NCBI RefSeq assembly: GCF_029543085.1
Contig: NZ_CP119967.1
Span: 4,180,501-4,244,500 of the forward strand
Direction: 5' to 3'
Origin: Pseudomonas sp. A34-9
GTDB taxonomy: Bacteria > Pseudomonadota > Gammaproteobacteria > Pseudomonadales > Pseudomonadaceae
DNA length: 64,000 bases
Shown here one piece after another: positions 36,372 to 45,246 of the stretch (positions within the stretch are counted from its first letter, which is position 1; each line of letters starts with the position of its first letter). The notes beneath the pieces were generated by a model. It was not told where the DNA came from. It ran no database searches and saw only the letters and a program-made list of their open reading frames with translations. The position numbers were made by a program, and so were the translations under genes.

Positions 36372-37685
36372 ATGCACACCCTTGCTCAATTACGCGCCGG
36401 CGAGTTGTCGGGCATTACTCGACTGGATCTGTCTTGTGGCCTGACCGAGTTCCCGCGCGAGATTTTCGATCTGGCCGACACCCTGGAAATCCTTAACCTC
36501 AGCGGCAACGCCCTGAGCAGCCTGCCGGATGATCTGCATCGACTGACTCGCCTGCGGGTGCTGTTCTGTTCCGACAACCCGTTCACGGAACTGCCGGCCT
36601 GCCTCGGCCAATGCGCTGCGCTGACGATGATCGGCTTCAGGGCCAATCGCATCGTCAACGTACCCGCTGCAGCGTTGCCGCCTAAGTTGCGCTGGCTGAT
36701 CCTGACCGACAATTGCATCGAAAGCCTGCCGAGCGAACTCGGTGAGCGCCCTGCCCTGCAAAAACTCATGCTGTCGGGCAATCGCCTGCAAGCGCTGCCG
36801 CCCTCGCTGAGCAACTGCCATCGACTGGAGCTGCTGCGCATTGCCGCCAACCGCCTGACCGAACTGCCGCAGTGGCTGCTCGCGCTGCCGAGCCTGACGT
36901 GGCTGGCCTACGCCGGTAATCCGCTGGAAACCGAGGCAGACGCCGCCGCGCTGCAAGCGACGCCGCAAATCCCTTGGTCAGCGCTGCGTCTGGAGCAACG
37001 GCTGGGTGAAGGGGCTTCGGGGGTGATTTCCCGGGCCAGCTGGCAACGCGACGACGGCTCAGTGACGCCGGTCGCGGTGAAACTATACAAAGGTGAAATG
37101 ACCAGCGACGGCTCACCGCTGCACGAAATGAATGCCTGTATCACCGCCGGCCTGCATCCCAATCTGATCCGCATCGAGGGGCGCATCAGTGGCCATCCCG
37201 TCGGCCAGCAAGGTTTGGTGATGCAGTTGATCGATCCGTCTTTCCGCAACCTCGCCGACCTGCCCAGCCTGGCATCCTGCTCGCGAGATGTTTACGCCGA
37301 TGATTGCCGGTTCAGCGCCGGGGTTGCGCTGAACATTGCCAAAGGCATCGCCTCGGCGGCAGACCACTTGCATCGGCAAGGCATCACCCACGGCGATCTC
37401 TACGGGCACAACATTCTGTTGAATGAGCACGGCGATTGCCTGCTCGGGGATTTTGGTGGGGCGTCGTTCCACGCTGTTGCCGACACAGCAGAAACACGGG
37501 CGTTGCAACGTATTGAAGTGCGCGCGTTCGGGATTTTGCTGGGGGAATTGCTGGCACGCATCGACTCGGGGTTGAGTGATGAGTTGCGTGTGGTGCTTGA
37601 GGAGCTGGAGCGGCGATGCTGTCAGGCGGATGTGCTGGCGCGGCCGGGGTTCGCTGAGGTTATTGCGGTTTTGCAGGAAAGCTGA
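36372..37685 (+). CDS. Leucine-rich-repeat protein kinase
   Basis: A 437-residue fusion. Residues about 10-200 contain some seven leucine-rich repeats (LEILNLSGNALSSLPDDLHR, LQKLMLSGNRLQALPPSLSN). Residues about 210-437 are a eukaryotic-like kinase: glycine loop GEGASGVISRA, VAVKLYKG (ATP-binding lysine), catalytic loop GITHGDLYGHNILLN with HGD in place of HRD, and LGDFGGASFH (DFG). All catalytic residues appear present. There is no membrane segment, so it is cytosolic. Similar LRR-kinases occur in pseudomonads, but I know no defined substrate. Confidence 0.9.
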   Translation: MHTLAQLRAGELSGITRLDLSCGLTEFPREIFDLADTLEILNLSGNALSSLPDDLHRLTRLRVLFCSDNPFTELPACLGQCAALTMIGFRANRIVNVPAAALPPKLRWLILTDNCIESLPSELGERPALQKLMLSGNRLQALPPSLSNCHRLELLRIAANRLTELPQWLLALPSLTWLAYAGNPLETEADAAALQATPQIPWSALRLEQRLGEGASGVISRASWQRDDGSVTPVAVKLYKGEMTSDGSPLHEMNACITAGLHPNLIRIEGRISGHPVGQQGLVMQLIDPSFRNLADLPSLASCSRDVYADDCRFSAGVALNIAKGIASAADHLHRQGITHGDLYGHNILLNEHGDCLLGDFGGASFHAVADTAETRALQRIEVRAFGILLGELLARIDSGLSDELRVVLEELERRCCQADVLARPGFAEVIAVLQES

Positions 37686-37700
37686 CTGCTACGCAGTCAA

Positions 37701-37785
37701 TCGCCAGCAGGCTCACGCCTACAGGTCAGAGGTGATCACAAATGATGTGTTCACCTCTGACCTGTAGGCGTGAGCCTGCTGGCGA
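37701..37785. repeat. REP doublet with 35-bp perfect arms
   Basis: The arms 37701-37735 and 37751-37785 are exact reverse complements, including the variant core TCGCCAGCAGGCTCACGCCT; the loop is 15 bases. Perfect matching runs beyond the REP core into the spacer. Confidence 0.93.
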
Positions 37786-37809
37786 TGAGGCCATCACTGA
37801 CGAAGTCGA

Positions 37810-38514
37810 TCAGCCCGCCAGGCCGACAAACATGTCCTGCACGTCATCATGGTTGTCGAGGCCTTCGAGGAACGCTTCAACCTCAGCCATCTGCTCGTCG
37901 CTCAAACCGCTCACCGGGTTCTTCGGCTGGTAGCCCAGCTTGGCCGACAACACGGTGAAACCTTGCTCTGGCAGTGCTTTCTGCACCGCATCCAGATCGG
38001 TAGGGTCGGTCAGGAACAGCGTTGCGCCGTCTTCGCCCGGCTCGAAATCCTGCGCACCGGCTTCGATGGCGGCCATTTCCGGATCGGCGTCCGGGGTGTC
38101 CGGCGAGGCTTCGATCATGCCGACGTGGTTGAAGTCCCAGGCGACGGAGCCGGAAGCCCCCAGTTGGCCCTTGCGGAACGCCACGCGGATTTCGGCGACG
38201 GTGCGGTTGATGTTATCGGTCACGCACTCGACGATCAGCGGCACCTGGTGCGGGGCGAACCCTTCATAGGTGACGCGATGGTATTGCACGGTTTCACCCA
38301 GCAGACCGGCGCCTTTCTTGATCGCGCGATCCAGGGTTTCTTTTGGCATCGAGGCTTTCTTGGCCTGTTCGACCACCAGACGCAGGTGTGCGTTGGTGGT
38401 GGTATCGGCACCGTTGCGGGCAGCAATGGTGATTTCCTTCACCAGTTTGCCGAAGATCTTGCCTTTGGCGTTGGCTGCCGCTTCTTTGTGTTTAACCTTC
38501 CACTGTGCGCCCAT
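37810..38514 (-). CDS. YebC/PmpR-family protein (YeeN-type paralogue)
   Basis: A 234-residue protein beginning [20 protein letters not shown], with the family core [37 protein letters not shown] and [19 protein letters not shown]. The MGAQWKxKxK opening marks the YeeN-type branch rather than canonical YebC, which starts MAGHSKW and is usually next to ruvC. YebC-family proteins have been described as transcription regulators and as translation factors that relieve proline-rich stalling; which applies here is unknown. Confidence 0.9.
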   Translation of the reverse strand: MGAQWKVKHKEAAANAKGKIFGKLVKEITIAARNGADTTTNAHLRLVVEQAKKASMPKETLDRAIKKGAGLLGETVQYHRVTYEGFAPHQVPLIVECVTDNINRTVAEIRVAFRKGQLGASGSVAWDFNHVGMIEASPDTPDADPEMAAIEAGAQDFEPGEDGATLFLTDPTDLDAVQKALPEQGFTVLSAKLGYQPKNPVSGLSDEQMAEVEAFLEGLDNHDDVQDMFVGLAG

Positions 38515-38735
38515 TACTCACTCTCTTGATCTGTGGCGCCGAGACATCTATTGGCCGACGCGTGGCGCCAAGTTTATACGGCCTAAAGTCGGCAATCGAC
38601 CAAAAAAACGCAATGTGGAATCGACATTTTCACCAGAGCTTGTAGGGCGATTCTGAAAAACGGATTTGACATGACCATTTAACGCTGCGGTTTCGTACCC
38701 TCTCAGGCCCGTATTGCCTGACAGAGCCCGTTCGA

Positions 38736-40130
38736 ATGCTCAATGACAAGGAAAGTCCTTTTACCCTGACCCTGACCGACAGCGGTCTGTGCCTGCCAGT
38801 GGTGCGCTTTCACGGCGAGGAAGCGCTCAACCAGCCCTACCGTTTCGACATCGAAATGATCGGCCTGGCCCCCGCCGTGGCGCCGGGTACATTGCTGCAT
38901 CAACCGGCATTTCTGCGCCTGGACGACCATCATGGGATTCACGGCGTGATCGACAGTGCCAGTTGCGAACATCGAGGCACACATCGCATCGGCTATCGAC
39001 TGACCGTGGTGCCGCACTTGCAGAGGCTGGCCCAGCCGAGCAAACGGCGAGTGTTCGTGCAACTGAGCGTGCCGCAGATCCTTCAGCAGTTGCTCACGGA
39101 AAATGCCTTGCCCGTCGAGGGCTACCGGATTGAAATGAGCGTCGGGCAATACCCGATCCGGCCGTTTTGCATCCAGTACGAAGAAAGCGATCTGGCGCTG
39201 CTGGACAGGCTGTGCGAAGAGGAAGGCATTCACTATCACTTCGAACACCGGGTGGACGGGCACATTGTCGTGTTTGCCGATGACAGCCTGAGCTTGCCGC
39301 AAGTGCCGGTGCTGGTTGCGTTCAAGGCTTGCGAGCAAACGCCGTCCCCCAGCGTCAGTGCGCTGTACCAGCATCACCACGCTGCGCCCATCGCCACGCT
39401 GCCTGCGGTGCGTAATCGAGGACAGCAAGCGATCAGCAACGATGCCGCCAACCACATCACGGCTAATCCCCTGCCGCCGATACCTTCTCTCGAACAACGT
39501 CACCACGAACAGCGCAGCCGTCGACAGCTGGAACGGCAACGCTGCCAGCATCGCACGATCAACGGCCGCTCTGACCGGGTTGGCTTGCTCAGTGGGCATC
39601 TGCTGCAAGTGTCGGCGCATCCGATCAGCCATTTCAACGAACAATGGCGACTCACCGCAATACGCCATCATGGGCAACATCCGTCGATTCTGGATCCGGC
39701 ACCGCCTCTGCACCGTTACCACAACGATTTCACCGCCCAGCCCTGGTCGACCGACTACCGTCCCGCGCTCAAACAAGCCCGCCCGACCCTCGCCGGGTAT
39801 CACCTGGCACAGGTGCTCGGACCCACCGGGCAACCGGCGCGGCTCGATGAACAAGGTCGAGTCGCCGTCAGGCTGTGGCCCTCGGAACAACCACAAACAC
39901 TTGATAGCGACGCGTTATGGCTGCCCATCGCCCTGACGCGAGCCAATGGTCGACTTTCACCGGACGAACTGCCCTGCGCCGGCAGCGAAGTGTGGGTGAG
40001 CTTCCTCGACAGCGACCCGGACCGACCGATCCTGTGTCTGGGCAACTCGCGCAAGCCGACACCTCGCGAACCACCGCCTGCGCGCGACAGCCTGTTGCTC
40101 GACTGGCTACTCAACAGCGCTGCCCGCTGA
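38736..40130 (+). CDS. Short VgrG/TssI-like type VI secretion spike protein
   Basis: A 464-residue VgrG-family protein. The gp27-like base is recognisable in PFTLTLTDSGLCLPVVRFHG, the EEALNQPYRFDIEM element, CIQYEESDLALLDRLCEEEG and IHYHFEH. The gp5-like OB part follows (LAQVLGPTGQPARLDEQGRV, VWVSFLDSDPDRPILCLG). The usual C-terminal beta-helix needle and any effector extension are missing; the protein stops about 30 residues after the OB fold. No other type VI genes, PAAR or effector/immunity pair is adjacent. It may be a functional short spike that relies on a partner, or a remnant. ATG 38736 has a weak ribosome-binding site. Confidence 0.85.
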   Translation: MLNDKESPFTLTLTDSGLCLPVVRFHGEEALNQPYRFDIEMIGLAPAVAPGTLLHQPAFLRLDDHHGIHGVIDSASCEHRGTHRIGYRLTVVPHLQRLAQPSKRRVFVQLSVPQILQQLLTENALPVEGYRIEMSVGQYPIRPFCIQYEESDLALLDRLCEEEGIHYHFEHRVDGHIVVFADDSLSLPQVPVLVAFKACEQTPSPSVSALYQHHHAAPIATLPAVRNRGQQAISNDAANHITANPLPPIPSLEQRHHEQRSRRQLERQRCQHRTINGRSDRVGLLSGHLLQVSAHPISHFNEQWRLTAIRHHGQHPSILDPAPPLHRYHNDFTAQPWSTDYRPALKQARPTLAGYHLAQVLGPTGQPARLDEQGRVAVRLWPSEQPQTLDSDALWLPIALTRANGRLSPDELPCAGSEVWVSFLDSDPDRPILCLGNSRKPTPREPPPARDSLLLDWLLNSAAR

Positions 40131-40165
40131 TCCCTGCGGCAGCTCCTGCATCAGCAAGCAGTGCT

Positions 40166-41557
40166 TCAACCTTTGTCAGCCTTGCCCGCCGCGGCGGCGA
40201 ATTTGGCCAGGCGCACGTCGAGATGCCGAGGTCGCCGCCCGTGATCCTCGGCGCGCTCCTTGCGGCGGATGGCGTTGCGCACCATCAGCGAGCCGAAGTA
40301 ACGGATCGGCTCCGGCGGGAAGTAGCCCAGCGGCCCGTTGACCAGCGGCGAACGCGTCCATGGATTGTCCAGGCCTTGCACCAGCGAAGCGAGAATCTGC
40401 CCGCCCATATGACACGGGCCGACGCCGCTGCCGGAATAGCCGAAACCGTAAAACACATTGCCCGCGCTGCTCATCTGGCCGAAGAACGGCAAACCGGTGA
40501 CCGAGCGATCCGACGGGCCGTTCCAGGTGGCATCGACTTTCACCTCGGCAAAGGCCGGGAAGAAGTCGGCGAGACTGTTTTTCAGCAGGCCGGCATAAGG
40601 CGATGGCTGATCGAACACCGGCAGCATGCGCCCGCCAAACGCGAAGGTGTTGCCACCCTTGCCGAGCATGATCCGGCCGTCCGGGGTGTTGTGGTAGTAG
40701 TGCACGAAAATCCGCGAGTCGAGCACGGTGACGCCACTGGTCAAACCGATTGCCTGCAACAGATCCGGGCGCGGTTCGGTGATCAGCATGTCGCTGGAAA
40801 CGATCGCCACACTGCGTTCGAACTGCGGGAAGGCACGGGCCATCCAGGCGTTCATCGCCAGCACCACGCGATCGGCGATCACCGCGCCATTCGGCGTCTG
40901 CAAACGTGCCGGGCGTCCCTCTTCGAGACCGGTCATCGCTGTGCTTTCGTGAATTTTCACGCCCAGTTGCAACGCCACTCGACGCAAGCCACGCACAAGT
41001 TTGCCCGGTTGCACACTGGCCGCTGCCGGCGAGAACCAGCCTTCAAGATGCTTGCTCGAACCGGCCATGCGCTGCACATCGGCCAGCGGACGCTGGGTGA
41101 ACGAGTTGATGCCATGACGCTCCAGCGCCGCGATCACCGCATCGGTCGAGCCGACTTGTGCACGATTGGTCGCGGTGTACAGCGTGCCGTCGAGGCGGTA
41201 GTCGGCATCGACGCCGTACTGCTCGCAGAACGCGCCGATCGCATGGATGCTGCGTTCCGATTCCTTGACCAGACGTACCGCTTCCTCGACGCCAAACAAG
41301 CGCTCAAGGGTGAAATATTTCGCCGACCACGACAGCGCACAACCACCGTTGCGCCCACTGGCGCCGGCGCCGCAGATGTCCGCTTCGATCAGCAACACAT
41401 CGAGTTCGGGGTTCTGTTGCTTGAGCATGATTGCCGTCCACAACCCGGTGTATCCGCCGCCGACGATGCACACATCGGTGCGTACTTCGCCTTGCAACGG
41501 CGGGCAGGTTTCAGAGGTGTCGGCCTGCAAGGCCTGCTCCAGCCAAAACGGTCTCAT
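40166..41557 (-). CDS. FAD-dependent amine oxidoreductase (DadA/OrdL-like)
   Basis: A 463-residue protein with an N-terminal dinucleotide site (TDVCIVGGGYTGLWTAIMLK), GASGRNGGCALSW (DAO-family motif after the ADP-binding region), and a C-terminal GFGYSGSGVGPCHMGGQILA. It belongs to the glycine/D-amino-acid oxidase family, and probably oxidises an amine. Beside phosphonate genes it may handle N-substituted aminoethylphosphonates, as described for PbfD-type enzymes (inference). ATG 41557 with GGAGAAA upstream is preferred. Same strand as the MFS permease gene, 72 bases away. Confidence 0.85.
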   Translation of the reverse strand: MRPFWLEQALQADTSETCPPLQGEVRTDVCIVGGGYTGLWTAIMLKQQNPELDVLLIEADICGAGASGRNGGCALSWSAKYFTLERLFGVEEAVRLVKESERSIHAIGAFCEQYGVDADYRLDGTLYTATNRAQVGSTDAVIAALERHGINSFTQRPLADVQRMAGSSKHLEGWFSPAAASVQPGKLVRGLRRVALQLGVKIHESTAMTGLEEGRPARLQTPNGAVIADRVVLAMNAWMARAFPQFERSVAIVSSDMLITEPRPDLLQAIGLTSGVTVLDSRIFVHYYHNTPDGRIMLGKGGNTFAFGGRMLPVFDQPSPYAGLLKNSLADFFPAFAEVKVDATWNGPSDRSVTGLPFFGQMSSAGNVFYGFGYSGSGVGPCHMGGQILASLVQGLDNPWTRSPLVNGPLGYFPPEPIRYFGSLMVRNAIRRKERAEDHGRRPRHLDVRLAKFAAAAGKADKG

Positions 41558-41629
41558 GGGGTTTCTCCAGTCAGTTGGCCGCGCCACAGCCTGCCGCGAG
41601 CACCGCAGCAAGCCGCGAGGCAAAGGGTT

Positions 41630-42955
41630 TCAGGAACGCAGAGGTTTGATGGTCAAACGACAATTGGGGATCGAGGCGCGCGGTTCCATGACGCCGACCG
41701 GACGGCTGTTCCAGTGCGGGATCAGCACCAGTGCCGAGAACAGCGCGCAGCCGGCGAAGACGATGAATACCGTCACCGAATCGAAGTAACCCGGCAGCAA
41801 ACCGCCGAGCACCGCGCCGACCGAGCCGCAGCCGTTGACGAAACCGGCCGCCGTGGCACCGGCCTTGGCTTTGCCGAAGTCGATCGCAGCGGCGCCGCTG
41901 ATCATTGAATCCGGGCCGTAGAGGGTCAGGCCCATGACGAACAGCAGCGCAACCACCAGCAAGACACTGCCGGTGTGCAGCGCGCCCATGAACAGCGCCA
42001 GCGTCACGGTCAGCGCCAACAGGCTCAAAACGCAGGCTGGCATGCGCCGCGCACCGAACAGCTTGTCCGAGGCCAGCCCGATCAGGATCGGCCCGAGCAA
42101 TCCGGCCAGTTCGAACGAGGTGGGAATGATCGCTGCGCCGACCTTGCCGACACTCGGCATCTGTTCAAAAACAATCACCGGCCCCCACAACAGAATCGCG
42201 TAACGCGCCGGTTTCAACATGAAATACGCCAGGCCCAGGACGAGCACCGTGCGGTTACGCAGGATTTCCTTCAACGGCTCCCACACGCTGAGCTTACTGT
42301 TGGCTTCGGTTTCTTCCGCAGTCAGTTCAGGCTCCGGCTCGACCGCCGCCAAGCCGACGTCTTCGGGTTTGTTGCGCTGGAAAATAAAGAACAACACCGC
42401 CACCACGGCGACCACCACCGCGCTGGAAATGAACGCTGCGTGCCAGGTGCCCATCAAGGTATACGCCCACCAACCGGCGAAGGGCGACGCCACCAGGCCA
42501 CCAAAGGCGTAGCAGGAACTCCACAACCCCAGCACCCGCCCGCGTTGTTGGGAAGGAAAGAAACTGCCGAGGTTCTTGCACAATCCCGACCACCCGGTGG
42601 ACTGCGCCAGGCCCTGAATCAGCATGCAGGTGGCGAAGATCGGCAACGTGGCGAAACTGCCCATCACCAGCGCCGCAGCGGCAGAAATCAGCAAGCCACC
42701 GAGCACCACGACCCGTGGGCCAAAGCGGTCGGCGAGCATGCCCCAAGTGAATTGGCCGATGGCGTAAGCCGCCAGATAGATCGCATCGAGGTTGGCCATG
42801 GCCATCTTGTCGAGCATGAAGGTCGGATCTTCGGCAATGCCCAGTTTGGCCACCGAAAACGCTTTGCGGGTGAAGTAGAACGCGGCGTACGCCAGCCAGG
42901 TAATCGCGAAAATCTGCATGCGCCAACGCGCAATGGTGCCGATGTGCTTGTTCAT
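41630..42955 (-). CDS. MFS permease of the organophosphate:phosphate antiporter type (candidate aminoethylphosphonate importer)
   Basis: A 441-residue, 12-segment protein of the GlpT/UhpT/PgtP group: WLAYAAFYFTRKAFSVAKLG at helix 1 with the family arginine/lysine, MLADRFGPRVVVLGGLL, and YGPDSMISGAAAIDFGKAKA late. Members exchange organophosphates for phosphate. It is in a likely operon with the FAD oxidoreductase and next to phnWX, so it plausibly imports 2-aminoethylphosphonate, like AepP described in P. putida (inference). Divergent from a LysR gene. Confidence 0.85.
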   Translation of the reverse strand: MNKHIGTIARWRMQIFAITWLAYAAFYFTRKAFSVAKLGIAEDPTFMLDKMAMANLDAIYLAAYAIGQFTWGMLADRFGPRVVVLGGLLISAAAALVMGSFATLPIFATCMLIQGLAQSTGWSGLCKNLGSFFPSQQRGRVLGLWSSCYAFGGLVASPFAGWWAYTLMGTWHAAFISSAVVVAVVAVLFFIFQRNKPEDVGLAAVEPEPELTAEETEANSKLSVWEPLKEILRNRTVLVLGLAYFMLKPARYAILLWGPVIVFEQMPSVGKVGAAIIPTSFELAGLLGPILIGLASDKLFGARRMPACVLSLLALTVTLALFMGALHTGSVLLVVALLFVMGLTLYGPDSMISGAAAIDFGKAKAGATAAGFVNGCGSVGAVLGGLLPGYFDSVTVFIVFAGCALFSALVLIPHWNSRPVGVMEPRASIPNCRLTIKPLRS

Positions 42956-43238
42956 GGTGGTTCTGACCTCAGGGTGTGAGTGTGCCGGCAGAATCGTTAA
43001 GCAAAACGCCTGTGTTTTTTATTGTTGAGCACTGCGATATCGCTCTATCCCTCTGGCGATACCGGTCAGATGAGGCCTGCTGTTGCACGCACAGGCTCAT
43101 GGCCACTGCGGCTACTCGATCGAGCGGTCAGCGATGGCGTGAGCGGATCAAAGCAATTACTGTTTAATAAATAAAATCGATTTATCGTATTTCACACATA
43201 AGCTCAGCTTGTTACTGACTTAACGATCAGGTGACTTC

Positions 43239-44111
43239 ATGTCGGTTTCCCACGCCCAACTCAAAGCCTTCCACGCCGTGGCCGTGCATGGAAGCTTCAC
43301 CAAAGCCGCCGAGCGCCTTTTTCTCACGCAACCGGCGATATCCGACCAGGTGCGCAAACTCGAAGAGCGTTTCGGCGTTTTGTTGTTTCACCGCAACAAA
43401 CGTTCCGTGCGCCTGACGGATCTGGGCGAACGCTTGCTGGCGATCACCCAGCGCCTGTTTGTAATTGAAGCCGAAGCGCAGGAGTTGCTGCAGGAATCTC
43501 AAGCCTTGCAGACCGGCAGCCTGATTCTGGCGGTGGATGCGCCGGTGCACGTGCTGCCGCAGATCGCGCGGTTCTGTGAGCGTTATCCGGGGATCAGCGT
43601 GAAGATCGAGACGGGTAATACCGATGAGTCGCTGTTTCGCCTGTTCAACTATCAGGCGGATTTGGCCCTGCTCGGGCGTGATGTCAGTGATGAACGCTTG
43701 CTGTGCGTGCCATTGCGCAATGATCCGATGGTGGCGTTCGTGTCACGCAATCATCCGTGGGCCGAGCGTGAATCGATTTGCCTGGAAGACCTGGATGACA
43801 CGCCGCTAGTGCTGCGAGAACACGGTTCGGTGACCCGGCAGACGCTGGAAGAAGAAATGGCCCGGGCGGGGTTTCGCATTCGCCCGGCGATTCAGGTTGA
43901 GGGCCGGGAAGCAGCGCGTGAGGCGGTGGTGGTCGGAATTGGCGTGGGCGTTGTTTCGGCAGCAGAGTTTGGCGCGGATTCACGGGTGTGTGCGTTGCCG
44001 ATCGTCGACTGCACGCGACGGCTGACGGAGACACTGGTGTGTTTGCGCGAGCAGAGTTCGCGGCGGGTGGTGGCAACGTTTCTCGATATGGTCCGCGACA
44101 GCCTGAATTGA
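43239..44111 (+). CDS. LysR-family regulator (of the divergent permease/oxidoreductase operon)
   Basis: A 290-residue LysR protein: MSVSHAQLKAFHAVAVHGSF, helix-turn-helix TKAAERLFLTQPAISDQVRK, and an effector domain with VLPQIARFCERYPGISVKIE. It is divergent from the MFS permease. The 283-base spacer contains a palindrome AAATCGATTT at 43174 within an AT-rich stretch, a candidate operator. Similarity to the second LysR at 44268 (SFTRAAARLFISQPAVTGHI) suggests paralogues dividing the control of the phosphonate genes. Confidence 0.88.
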   Translation: MSVSHAQLKAFHAVAVHGSFTKAAERLFLTQPAISDQVRKLEERFGVLLFHRNKRSVRLTDLGERLLAITQRLFVIEAEAQELLQESQALQTGSLILAVDAPVHVLPQIARFCERYPGISVKIETGNTDESLFRLFNYQADLALLGRDVSDERLLCVPLRNDPMVAFVSRNHPWAERESICLEDLDDTPLVLREHGSVTRQTLEEEMARAGFRIRPAIQVEGREAAREAVVVGIGVGVVSAAEFGADSRVCALPIVDCTRRLTETLVCLREQSSRRVVATFLDMVRDSLN

Positions 44112-44157
44112 CACCGACGCCAGTGTAGGAGCTGCCGAAGGCTGCGATCTTTTGATC

Positions 44158-44270
44158 TGATCGTTCCCACGCTCTGCGTGGGAATGCCTCAACGGACGCT
44201 CCGCGTTCGGCTTTGGATGGGACGCAGAGCGTCCCGGGCTGAATTCCCACGCAGAGCGTGGGAACGATCA
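44158..44270. repeat. Large inverted repeat of a second family (GATCGTTCCCACGC type)
   Basis: The arms 44158-44185 and 44243-44270 are exact reverse complements over 28 bases. Each arm contains TTCCCACGCTCTGCGTGGGA, itself palindromic. The interior has GACGCTCCGCG and GACGCAGAGCGTC. This differs from the REP doublets elsewhere. A single REP unit (TGTAGGAGCTGCCGAAGGCT, 44124) abuts it on the left. The last three bases supply the stop codon of the next gene. Confidence 0.88.
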
Positions 44271-45134
44271 CGGAGCGGCCGGCGCAAGACCGAAAAACGC
44301 CTGAATCAGGCGCAATTCCCGCCGCCGCTCCATGCAGCCGATCATGTGTCGATTGACCAGCCCCTCGCCGACAATCGGTATCGCCGCCACACGCGGGTCA
44401 TGGCTGACCTCCACCGAGGACACCACGCCAACGCCCAACTCGGCGGCGACGGCCTCGGTCACCGCTTCACGGCTGTCCAGTTCCAGTAACACGCGCGGCT
44501 GAATCGATGCCTGCTCACACGCCTGATCAAAGGTGCGGCGGGTAATCGAACTCGGCTCGCGCAACACCATGATCACTTGATCCAGCTCTTTGAGTTTTAC
44601 GTCCCCGGCGCGCGCCGCCCACGGATGCCCCGCCGGCACCAGTGCGCAAATCCGCGACTCGCTCAAGGCTTGCAGATGCAGGCCTTTGCGCGGCTCAACT
44701 TCAGTCAACACCGCGACATCGGCGTGTTCCGACAACAACGCCGCCAGCGTTTCCTGAGCATTGCCCAGCCGCAGATTCACGGTGATCCCCGGGTAGCGTG
44801 CGCGCAGACTGGCCAACATCGGCATGACCATGTGCGGACCGTCCGCCGCTACCTCCAGCCGCCCCGTGAGCAATTGCCGGTTGGCCTCGAGCATCGTTTG
44901 CGCCTCTTCCGCCAAACCAAACATCGCCCGGGTAATCGCCGCGAGCTTGGTGCCCTCCTCGGTCAATTCCACTCGTCGCGCGGTGCGCCGCAACAAGGTG
45001 ATCTGGTAGTGCTCCTCCAGTGCCTTGATGTGCCCGGTGACCGCTGGCTGGCTGATGAACAACCGCGCGGCAGCACGGGTGAAGCTGCCTTCGCGGGCCA
45101 CGGCGTCGAACGCGCGCAACTGGAACAGGTTCAT
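44268..45134 (-). CDS. LysR-family regulator divergent from phnW
   Basis: A 288-residue LysR protein: MNLFQLRAFDAVAREGSF, TRAAARLFISQPAVTGHIKA, effector domain with VMPMLASLRARYPGITVNLR and EAVAAELGVGVVSSVEVSHD. It lies back to back with phnW over a spacer of about 110 bases and is the likely activator of phnWX. Its last codons (GLAPAAP then TGA) run into the inverted repeat at 44158-44270, and the TGA is made by repeat bases, so the repeat insertion may have reset the C-terminus. Confidence 0.88.
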   Translation of the reverse strand: MNLFQLRAFDAVAREGSFTRAAARLFISQPAVTGHIKALEEHYQITLLRRTARRVELTEEGTKLAAITRAMFGLAEEAQTMLEANRQLLTGRLEVAADGPHMVMPMLASLRARYPGITVNLRLGNAQETLAALLSEHADVAVLTEVEPRKGLHLQALSESRICALVPAGHPWAARAGDVKLKELDQVIMVLREPSSITRRTFDQACEQASIQPRVLLELDSREAVTEAVAAELGVGVVSSVEVSHDPRVAAIPIVGEGLVNRHMIGCMERRRELRLIQAFFGLAPAAP

Positions 45135-45246
45135 GAATAACTCTCACTGATGGTTGGCATAACAACAAACAATTTGATTGATGCAACGGCGAATTGCAAC
45201 GTATGCCCCGTAGCTTCATCCCACAGCGCTATCCGAGGACACACGA

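Noticed and set aside
37701..37785. Possible CRISPR-like array from repeated palindromes.
   Set aside because: Only inverted doublets are present; there are no evenly spaced direct repeats or cas genes.
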